Assembly (NCBI GenBank): GCA_049511115.1
Contig: JBEKYH010000015.1
Location: forward strand, 1-22,042
Reading direction: 5' to 3'
Length of the DNA stretch: 22,042 nt
Origin: JBEKYH01 sp049511115
GTDB taxonomy: Bacteria > Planctomycetota > Phycisphaerae > Tepidisphaerales > Tepidisphaeraceae
Shown: one piece after another, positions 7,919-15,800 of the stretch
Numbering within the stretch: position 1 is the stretch's first letter
Layout of the letters: each line of letters starts with the position of its first letter
Translations under genes and position numbers: made by a program
Notes under the pieces: model-generated
Database searches by the model: none
What the model saw: only the letters and a program-made list of their open reading frames with translations
Told to the model about the DNA's origin: nothing

Positions 7919-8809
7919 CTACGCTGATCCTACGGCGGACTGCCCGCTGGCGGTGTTTTCCTTCACGATGCGCAGGAACAAATCCTCCAGCGTCGAGGTG
8001 GGATGGGTCACCACCGCGTCGTTTACGCCCTGGCTGATGAGAAACTCCCTGGTCTGTGCAAGCTGCGCCGGCGTCATCGTCCGCGTTTCGATCTGCGTCA
8101 CGTCGCTCACCTGCAACAGCGTCTTCACCTCGCCGATGGTCTGCATGCGCCCCCGGAAAAGGATGGTGATCCGGTCGCACACATCCTGCACGTCCGCCAA
8201 TAGATGACTGCACAGCAGCACGGTCTTGCCCTGGTCGCGCAGCGATTTGATGAGGTCCTTCATCTCCTTCGTGCCAATCGGGTCCAGCCCCGTGGTCGGC
8301 TCATCGAGGAGAATCAGTTCCGGGTCATTTATCAGCGCCTGGGCCAGCCCGATGCGCCGGGCCATTCCCTTGGAATATTCGCGCAGCTTTCGCTTGCGCG
8401 CCTTGGCATCGAGCCCGACCGTATCCAGCAACGCCGGCACGCGCTTGTTCAGCTCCCGACGAGGGATTTTGAACAACTGCCCGTAAAATCGCAGCGTCTC
8501 CTCACCGTTGAGGAAGCGGTACAGGTACGATTCCTCGGGCAGAAAACCAATGTGTTCGTTGATATTGGTATTACCCGCGGGATACCCCAGCACCGACGCT
8601 GAACCGCTCGTCGGGAAAATCAGCCCCAGCAGCAGTTTGATGGTGGTGCTTTTGCCCGAACCGTTGGGGCCGAGCAGGCCGAAGACTTCGCCACGATGGA
8701 TGGTAAGGGAAAGGTCTTCCAGGGCGCGCACCTTGTCGCGGCCCCAGAAATCCTTGTAAATCTTGGTGAGACCGATGGTCTGGACGGCCTCAGATTGGCT
8801 TGCAATCAT
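7919..8809 (-). CDS. ABC transporter ATP-binding protein
   Basis: A 296-residue ATPase for the adjacent ABC-2 permease. Walker A GPNGSGKST is at 47-55. The Q-loop position carries the LPEE form (about 90-93) common in this subfamily. The signature is YSKGM (145-149) in place of the classical LSGGQ, again typical for CcmA/NosF-like ATPases paired with ABC-2 permeases. Walker B LILLDE is at 165-170, the D-loop follows in TTGLDP, and the switch His is at 202 (LCSHLL). The C-terminal 70 residues form the small accessory domain seen in the group. All catalytic residues are present, so it should be active. It starts at ATG 8809 with only a weak ribosome binding site and ends 25 bp before the permease ATG, overlapping nothing. 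Confidence 0.92.
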   Translation of the reverse strand: MIASQSEAVQTIGLTKIYKDFWGRDKVRALEDLSLTIHRGEVFGLLGPNGSGKSTTIKLLLGLIFPTSGSASVLGYPAGNTNINEHIGFLPEESYLYRFLNGEETLRFYGQLFKIPRRELNKRVPALLDTVGLDAKARKRKLREYSKGMARRIGLAQALINDPELILLDEPTTGLDPIGTKEMKDLIKSLRDQGKTVLLCSHLLADVQDVCDRITILFRGRMQTIGEVKTLLQVSDVTQIETRTMTPAQLAQTREFLISQGVNDAVVTHPTSTLEDLFLRIVKENTASGQSAVGSA

Positions 8810-8875
8810 GTAGCGCCTGAAGCTGGTCGGCCGCCGACAATCAAGGCCGGCCTGGTTACAGCCGGTCGCGAATGA

Positions 8876-9094
8876 TCAGCGGGACGACGACGATGACGAG
8901 TTTGAGGACGACGACGATGACATCCGCGGCGGCTTCTTGCCCGTGCGCGAGCGGCGACGCCGCTTCTCGCTGGGCTTCTCGTAATAGGCCACGCGCTTAA
9001 TGTCCTTGGTAAGACCCTCTTTTTCACACATCTTCTTGAAGCGGCGGAGCATCTGCTCGGCGGTTTCGTTTCCACGGCTCTTCACCTTGATCAT
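8876..9094 (-). CDS. rpsU: 30S ribosomal protein S21 with a poly-serine C-terminal tail
   Basis: Small-subunit protein bS21, which helps base-pairing near the 3' end of 16S rRNA during initiation. The first 50 residues match the family well: MIKVKSRGNETAEQMLRRFK, then an MCEKEG turn, DIKRVAYYEKPSEKRRRR, and a basic stretch. The length is 72 residues. After PPRM at 58 the protein ends in 12 serines interrupted by one Asn and closed by Arg. This is not a feature of the family as I know it, and it comes from a 24-bp DNA duplication. An AAAGGA ribosome binding site lies 11 bases upstream of the ATG. The gene is 66 bp upstream of the ABC ATPase gene and could be transcribed with it. I see no convincing terminator in between. 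Confidence 0.9.
   Translation of the reverse strand: MIKVKSRGNETAEQMLRRFKKMCEKEGLTKDIKRVAYYEKPSEKRRRRSRTGKKPPRMSSSSSSNSSSSSSR
8882..8920. repeat. 24-bp-period direct duplication inside rpsU
   Basis: GGACGACGACGATGA occurs at 8882-8896 and again, exactly, at 8906-8920 (plus-strand reading), separated by the 9 bases CGAGTTTGA. Each copy is made mostly of GAC triplets. On the coding strand this gives the serine run. On the plus strand it would read as a run of Asp/Glu. Confidence 0.85.
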
Positions 9095-9413
9095 CGCGGT
9101 ACGATCCTTTCAAACGCCAATACGGCCAAAATCAACCCGGGACGAAAATCGACAACAACTCCTCCGCGACCGTGGACGGCCGCTCGCGATTCACGCCGAT
9201 ACAATCATAGTCTATCGCCCCGGGGGTTTTCTTCAAGCTGTCAGGGCCAGCCGTTTTCGGTGCACGGGGGAGGAATGAACGCTCTTCGAGTCTGAGCGAA
9301 GAGGTCGCTCACAGCAAAGTCGATGACTGAGTTGCCGAGAAGAGGAGGGAACGCCGAGAAAGACAATCCCAATTCAATTGCATTTGTCCTCGATCGCGCT
9401 ACCATATCCTCCA
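9095..9413. other. Divergent intergenic region between rpsU and mfd
   Basis: This 319-bp stretch should hold the promoters for rpsU (leftward) and mfd (rightward). I found no strong sigma-70-type pair. The best leftward candidate is TTGAAG (9231-9236) with TAGACT (9209-9214) at 16-bp spacing, which is weak. On the plus strand a TACAAT hexamer at 9200-9205 lacks a matching -35. A perfect 7-bp inverted repeat, CTCTTCG / CGAAGAG, lies at 9282-9303 with an 8-base loop. Immediately before it, GGGGGAGGA precedes an ATG at 9275 that opens a seven-codon frame (ending TGA), which may be a chance leader peptide. I see no longer gene in the region. Confidence 0.4.
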
Positions 9414-12400
9414 ATGGAACGACCCACTCCCCCCGACGCCATCGGGCGGCTCGCCGCTGCGCCTCAACTGCGCGCTCTCGCCCGACAACTTGCTGATGCA
9501 GGCGCCCTCAGTGCCACCGGCCTGTGGGGCAGCAGCGTCGCCGCTGTTATTGCCGCCATCGAAGCGGAATTGCATCGCCCCATCCTCCTCATCTGCGGCC
9601 ACATCGACGAATCGAACGATCTTGCCGACGACATTGAACTCTTCACCGGCCGTCGTCCTCAGGCGCTCGCTGCCCTCGAACTCGCCGGCGGCATGGGCTG
9701 CGTCAGCGAAGAACAGGTCTCCAATCGCCTGCGCCTCGTCTCGCGCCTTGCCGCCGCGCAGAAAGAGCAGTCCACCGATCGCCCGATTCTCGTCGCCTCG
9801 ATCCAATCCCTGATGCAGTCCGTCCCGTCGCGCAAGCAAATCTCGCAACTCATGCTCAACTTGCGCGCCGGCCAAGCCCTTGAGCCGGAAAAACTCATCG
9901 TCTGGCTTGCCGAGCACGGTTACAACCGCCTCGATCAGGTCGAAGTCCCCGGCGATTTCGCCGTCCGCGGCGGCATTGTCGATCTCTATCTCCCCGGCGA
10001 ATTCGATCAATCCACCGATCTCGTCGGCCTGACCCTGCGCGTCGATTTTTTCGGCGATCAGATCGAATCCATCCGCCGCTTTGATCTGGATACCCTCGGC
10101 TCCGGCGACAAAATCGAATCGGCCATCGTCCCCGACATCAAAGGCCAGCTTCCCGAAGTCGGCGAAAGCGTCAGCCTCCTGAGCTACCTTCCGCCCGAAA
10201 CAATCGTCGCCCTCTGGGCGCCGCTGGAAATCGCCGAGCAAGCCAAGAGTTATCTCGACCGCCTCTCTGAGCAAAAGGGCATCTATCCGCTGTCTGCGAT
10301 CCTGCAACTCGTCCAACAATTCACGCGCATCGAGCTTTCCCAGTTCGACCAATCGGCATCGGCGATTCATAGCCTCGTGGGAAAGGCAGTCCCCCATGTC
10401 ACGCTTCCCATTCGGACTCTACAGCGGTTTGAAACCGAGGCGAAAAAAGCGATTGTCGAACTCGCGGAACTCGCGGCAACGCATCGGGTCACGGTCTTTT
10501 GCGAAAACGCCGGCGAAAAAACGCGATTTGCCGAACTGCTCGAACAAGCCTCCGCTGGGTTGAGCGCCAAAATCGACATCCCCATCGGCTACATCCATCG
10601 CGGTTTCATCTGGGACGTGGACAACATTGCTCTCCTCGGCCACCATGAACTCTTCCACCGCTACGAACAGCGCCGCCGCACGCAGCGGCAGATTGCTTCG
10701 CGTCCGGTCGATTCGTTCCTCGATTTGAAAGTCGGCGATTACGTCGTCCACGTCGCCCACGGCATCGCCAAATTCACCGGCATTCAGACCCTCGTCAAAG
10801 AAGGCCAAAGCGAAGAATACCTGACCCTGCGCTTCGCCGAGCAGGCGGTCCTGCACGTTCCGGCCAGCCGCATCAATCTGATTCAAAAATACATTGGCGG
10901 TTTTCATGGGCATCCCAAACTCTCGCGCCTCGGCAGCGGAGTGTGGGAGAAACAAAAGGCGAAAGTCTCCGAAGCGGTGATGGACCTGGCGGCGGAACTC
11001 ATTGAAGTGCAGGCCTCGCGCGCCGCCGAGCTGGGGACCGCCTACCCGCCCGACACCGACTGGCAGCGCGAATTCGAGGCCGAATTTCCCTACGAACCCA
11101 CGCAGGACCAGCTCACCGCCGCCGAGGAAATCAAGCAGGACATGACCAGGCCCCGGCCGATGGACCGCCTCCTCTGCGGCGATGTCGGCTACGGCAAAAC
11201 CGAGCTAGCCATGCGCGCCGCCTTCAAGGCCGTCGAATACGGCCGTCAGGTCGCGGTGCTCGTTCCCACAACGGTGCTGGCCGAGCAGCACTACCGCTCC
11301 TTCCGCGAGCGCATGGTCAATTATCCCTTCGCCATCGAATCGATCAGCCGCTTCAAAAGCGCCAAGCAGCAGCGCGAGACTGTCAAAGCTCTCGCCGCCG
11401 GTCAGATCGACATCCTCATCGGCACCCACCGGCTGATTTCCAAGGACGTGAAATTCTCCGACTTAGGACTCGTCGTCATCGACGAGGAGCAGCGCTTCGG
11501 CGTCACCCACAAGGAACGCCTCAAACAGATGCGCCGCACGGTGGATGTATTAACCATGTCGGCCACGCCGATTCCGCGCACACTTCACATGAGCCTCCTT
11601 GGCCTGCGCGACATCAGCAATCTCACCACCGCCCCGCGCGATCGCCGCAGCGTGGTCACGGAGGTGATAAGTTTCGACACGCAGCGCATTAAGCAGGCCC
11701 TCCAGCGCGAGCTCGCCCGCGAGGGGCAGGTCTATTTCGTGCATAATCGCGTGCACAGCATTCTCGACATGGCCGACCGCATCCAGCAACTCGTCCCCGA
11801 AGCCCGCCTCCTCATCGGCCACGGCCAGATGGGCGAGGGCGAACTCGAAGAGGTCATGCTGAAATTCATCCGCCATGAGGCCGACATCCTGGTCTGCACG
11901 ACGATCATCGAAAGCGGCCTGGATATTCCCAACGCCAACACCATCTTTATCAACCAGGCCGACCGCTTTGGCCTCAGCGAGCTTCATCAATTGCGCGGCC
12001 GCGTAGGGCGCTACAAAAACCGCGCGTATTGCTATTTGCTTTTGCCGCCCGATCGGCCAGTCACCCCCGTCGCCTCCAAGCGCCTCAAGGCCATCGAGGA
12101 ATACAGCCACCTCGGCGCCGGATTCAAAATCGCCATGCGCGACCTGGAAATCCGCGGCACCGGCAACATCCTCGGCCCAGAACAAAGCGGCCACATCGCC
12201 ACCGTCGGCTACGAAATGTATTGCCAGCTACTGGAGGAAGCGACGCGGCAACTGAAAAACCAGCCCAAACCCACGCAGCCCGAAGCCCACGTCGAAATCG
12301 GCCTGGGCGCCTTCATCCCCAAACCGTACATCCCCGCCGACCGGCAGCGCATGGATGTCTACCGCCGCCTGTCGCGCTGCCGCTCGCTCGACGATCTGTC

Positions 12401-12800
12401 CATGCTGGAAAAAGACCTGCTCGACGCCTTCGGCGAGCCTCCGCGCCCCGCCGTGTTGCTCTTCGCCCTGACGGAATTGAAGCTGCTGGCCGGCCTCTTC
12501 GGCATTGATAGCGTCATCAAAAAAGAACCCGACATTGTGCTCGCGGTGCGCGACGCCTCGCGCGTCCAGATCGGCCTCGCCGGGGCCCCGGGCACCCTGC
12601 GTGTCATCGACGAAAAAACCGTCTACCTGCGTATGCCGCCGACCATGATGGAAAGTGACACCGTTTTGATGGTCCTCCGCAATCTTCTCAAAGCCGCCTA
12701 CGAGCGCGAGCAACGCGGCGAACCGCCGCCGCAGCCAAAGCCGCCGGCGAAACCGCCGATCCGCCCGGTGACATCCGTGACCGCCGGCCAGCGTCGATGA
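9414..12800 (+). CDS. mfd: Transcription-repair coupling factor Mfd
   Basis: A 1128-residue ATP-dependent DNA translocase that removes RNA polymerase stalled at lesions and recruits UvrA. Domain order is standard: UvrB-like N-terminal region (to about 330); the RNA-polymerase-interacting Tudor-like domain from about 440, beginning DYVVHVAHGIAKFTG; the RecG-like helicase core with Walker A GDVGYGKTE near 588-596, DEEQRFG near 689 and the arginine-finger motif LRGRVGR near 862; and the C-terminal TRCF domain with FIPKPYIPADRQRMDVYRRL near 970. The length matches the family (about 1150). I chose ATG 9414. An in-frame TTG at 9378 would add 12 residues, and neither start has a clear ribosome binding site. 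The end is Pro-rich. The gene stands alone on the + strand. Confidence 0.97.
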   Translation: MERPTPPDAIGRLAAAPQLRALARQLADAGALSATGLWGSSVAAVIAAIEAELHRPILLICGHIDESNDLADDIELFTGRRPQALAALELAGGMGCVSEEQVSNRLRLVSRLAAAQKEQSTDRPILVASIQSLMQSVPSRKQISQLMLNLRAGQALEPEKLIVWLAEHGYNRLDQVEVPGDFAVRGGIVDLYLPGEFDQSTDLVGLTLRVDFFGDQIESIRRFDLDTLGSGDKIESAIVPDIKGQLPEVGESVSLLSYLPPETIVALWAPLEIAEQAKSYLDRLSEQKGIYPLSAILQLVQQFTRIELSQFDQSASAIHSLVGKAVPHVTLPIRTLQRFETEAKKAIVELAELAATHRVTVFCENAGEKTRFAELLEQASAGLSAKIDIPIGYIHRGFIWDVDNIALLGHHELFHRYEQRRRTQRQIASRPVDSFLDLKVGDYVVHVAHGIAKFTGIQTLVKEGQSEEYLTLRFAEQAVLHVPASRINLIQKYIGGFHGHPKLSRLGSGVWEKQKAKVSEAVMDLAAELIEVQASRAAELGTAYPPDTDWQREFEAEFPYEPTQDQLTAAEEIKQDMTRPRPMDRLLCGDVGYGKTELAMRAAFKAVEYGRQVAVLVPTTVLAEQHYRSFRERMVNYPFAIESISRFKSAKQQRETVKALAAGQIDILIGTHRLISKDVKFSDLGLVVIDEEQRFGVTHKERLKQMRRTVDVLTMSATPIPRTLHMSLLGLRDISNLTTAPRDRRSVVTEVISFDTQRIKQALQRELAREGQVYFVHNRVHSILDMADRIQQLVPEARLLIGHGQMGEGELEEVMLKFIRHEADILVCTTIIESGLDIPNANTIFINQADRFGLSELHQLRGRVGRYKNRAYCYLLLPPDRPVTPVASKRLKAIEEYSHLGAGFKIAMRDLEIRGTGNILGPEQSGHIATVGYEMYCQLLEEATRQLKNQPKPTQPEAHVEIGLGAFIPKPYIPADRQRMDVYRRLSRCRSLDDLSMLEKDLLDAFGEPPRPAVLLFALTELKLLAGLFGIDSVIKKEPDIVLAVRDASRVQIGLAGAPGTLRVIDEKTVYLRMPPTMMESDTVLMVLRNLLKAAYEREQRGEPPPQPKPPAKPPIRPVTSVTAGQRR

Positions 12801-12818
12801 GGCCGGTCAATTCTTTTT
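12783..12818 (+). terminator. Intrinsic terminator of mfd, overlapping its stop codon
   Basis: CCGGCC (12784-12789) pairs perfectly with GGCCGG (12801-12806). A further G-T pair outside gives a 7-bp stem over an 11-base loop that contains the TGA stop. The stem is followed by TCAATTCTTTTT. It works for rightward transcription only, because no T run flanks the stem on the minus strand for the convergent gene. Confidence 0.6.
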
Positions 12819-12826
12819 AAGCCGCC

Positions 12827-15800
12827 TTACCCCAAGAGATCGTGACGCCGAGAATCGGCGAACAGCGCACCGCGGTCGGACGAACCCAGGTCCCATTCCC
12901 CGGTCAAGGAATCGTTGGTTATTCCATCCGTCGCCAACAGAGGCGGCGTGGAGAAAACCAACCTGGCTTTGGCCGGCTTGGCGGTCTTCGTCTGAACTCC
13001 CAGAAGAGACGACGTGTCGGCGACTGCCGCGGAAGGGGCTTTTACAATCGTGTGCCGATGAGCCGTCGTAACAACGGCGTGCGCTCTCGCAACCGTTGTG
13101 GCGACCGTCGATTTGCTTGGCCCGACCGGCGGAGGCGTCGTTGCCTGCACGACATCAACGACCGGCGTGACCGGATTTGGCGGTGCTAGCGTCTCTTGTG
13201 CCGGCAGGGCGGGACTTGACGCAACAGACGTCGGCGTCGCGTTGTTTGCCGGGGCGGAGGTTGGCGTTTCTGAGGCCACTTCTGGCGGCGTCCCGTCGGA
13301 AGTCGCCGCGTCCGGCGTAATTGCTTGCGCGGACGGCGCGGCAACCACGGTCGCGAGGGTATCGGTAGTTGTCGCTGACGTCGCTTCCATTACGGGGTCT
13401 GAGGTCGCCGATCCAGCCGATGCCGGCGAGCCACCCGTTTGCGGCGTCTGCGCGGCCTGTCCCGCCGCAAGTTGCTTGTTGAAATTCTGCGCTACCAGCA
13501 GCAAATCGGCGAAATTAACCTTGCCGTCGTAATTGAAATCGCCGTCGGCCCAGTCGATTGCGTTGCCGTGCGTGTCGAGCGTGTGATTGAAGTTCTGCGC
13601 GACAACTCGCAAATCGGCATAGTTGACTGTGCCGTCTAGGTTCGCGTCGCCGGCGAGCGTATTCTTGATGTAAATCTGATTGGCGGCGGCTGGTGTTCCC
13701 ACGTCAGTGTTTCCGTCGGCATAACCCACGGCGTACAAACCTGGGTCGGTCGCGGCGTTCGTGCTGACGATGCCGCTGCCGGTCCAGGTGTCATTGTTAT
13801 AGCCATTCTGAATATATGACTTGATCGTCGCAATCGGATCAGCCGCATCGCCAAAGTCGATCTCTAGAGTGCCACTATCTAGATTCAGAGTGGCCGTCCC
13901 TTTGAGGGTCAACGATGCGGTGGCGAATGTTCCCGATCCAAGTTGTGGTGCCGCGCCGCTGGGGATGGTGACATTATCGTTCTGAGTGGGAACCAGATTA
14001 TCCGACCAATTCCTGGGACTGCTCCAATTGATACCGTCGCCCAATCCGGTCCAAGTGATGCCGGGAGCCTGACATTCATAGGCTCCCAAGTCCACCGGAC
14101 CGTCGATAAATCGCGGATTCCCGGCGAGGTCGGTGGTGACGCCGGACGGCACAGCAGCGTCGGAGCCGACGTTGATGCATGGAGAAGTCGGTTGAAGTTC
14201 AAGATTCCCCAACTGAGCATCCACAAATTGCGGATCGACGTTGATATTCGCGGTCCCAGCGTAACCGCCTTGGATGTCGCTGTAGCTCGCGATAACTGCG
14301 CCGCCGGAGCGGACGATCTCGCTGCCCCCGTCGCCCCAGAGGATGCTGTTCGTAACAACCGCGCCGGAATTTGCATCGCCCTCGAAGATAGCTCCGCCGT
14401 TAGTGGAGGGGTCGCCGTTGACAGAGAAGGTGCAATTGATGATGGTTGGGAAGGAATCGACATTGTAGATCGCCCCGCCGGCGGTGGCGGAACTGCCGTT
14501 GCCCGCGAATAGGCAGTTCACGACAACCGGAGAACTGTAGGCGCCATAGATTCCGCCGCCATTCATCGCGGAGTTTTCCTGAACGTAGTCATTCCGTAGC
14601 GCCGGCGAACTCGAGTTATCGTAGAAGTAAGCACCGCCGCCCTCCGAGGCGGCGGTGTTATAGCTAATCGTACAGTCGTAAATGGATGCGGTGGCAAATC
14701 GGTCGTAAATACCGCCACCGACGTCAGCCGAATTGTCAACGAACGTGCAAAAGTCAAACTGAGTCGACGTCGAGTCGTCGAATACACCTCCTCCGCACTC
14801 CGCGGAATCTGCCGAAAATACGCAGTTGCAGATGACTGGCGCAGAGGAAAGGCCACTGATATACATTCCGCCGCCCGCATTATCGACGGTATTATTAACG
14901 AACGTGCAGTTGGTAACGGCCGGTGAAGACTGCTTGATCAACATTCCCCCGCCATCGCCGCCAGTCGCGCCCGTGATGGTGAATCCTTGCAGGGCCGTGG
15001 TGGAATCTACATAGGACGCGGTTACAACAGTGAAACTGTCCTGACCATCGCCGGAGATGTCACCGGAAAGCGTGGTAACGTAGGTAGAGTTATTGGCGGC
15101 AGGATCGTCCGGATCCTCTTCGCCGGCAAATCCGCCTTTGAGCGAAATGCTATCCTTGAGGTAAAAACTTGCGGTCTGATCGCCGTCCATCGTCGGCAGA
15201 TACGTGCCCTGAGCGACATCAATCGTGTCGCCATATTCGGCTTGAGCGAGCGCGGTCTGCAAATCGGGATAGGCGGTAACCCATGTGGCGCCGTCGGGGG
15301 CTGTGGCAGGAGAATTGACATCCACATAGATTGTCTTGGGTACGATTTGAATCTGAACCGCCTGCGAGGCACCGACGTTATTTCCAAGAGTTGATTCACC
15401 GGAGGTGTCGCCGATGTCGGTTTCAACGACTAGGTAATACGTCCCCGGCAGCAACGCCGCCGAGGCTGGCGGCAGACTAACCGTGGCTCTTTGGCCTTGA
15501 ATATTCTGGCCGTTCGCGCCGGCAATGGGCTGGAAAATCAGTGGAATTGCAGTACCAGTAAGCGTTGGTGAGCTTGAGAGAAAAACCGCGTCGATCCGAT
15601 TGCCGCTCGGCGAGCCATTCCCCCTTTGTAAATCGGTCCAATTGAGGCCCAGGCTTCCCTCGAAGTCGGCGGTATCGGAACTAGCCGTCACATTTTGCGT
15701 CTCAAAGTCGACCGCGATGGGAACGGGATTGTTAGGGTCGTATTCATACGCCCCCATGTCTACGTCCGACGCAGTCATACGCGGATTGCCCGCCAGGTCA

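Noticed and set aside
8823..8875. GC-rich inverted repeats after rpsU as a terminator
   Set aside because: Stems of only 5 bp can be drawn (for example GTCGG-CGG-CCGAC) and no T run follows, so read-through into the ABC ATPase gene is at least as likely.
8806..9075. An alternative minus-strand frame over rpsU (89 codons)
   Set aside because: The S21 frame matches a known family from its first residue. The alternative is Arg-rich with no homology that I recognise.
9378..9413. TTG 9378 as the start of mfd
   Set aside because: It adds 12 residues that do not look like an Mfd N-terminus and has no better ribosome binding site than ATG 9414. It cannot be excluded.
12977..13474. The repetitive Ala/Thr/Pro-coding stretch as a DNA tandem repeat array
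   Set aside because: The composition is biased at protein level, but I found no fixed-period DNA repeat by eye.
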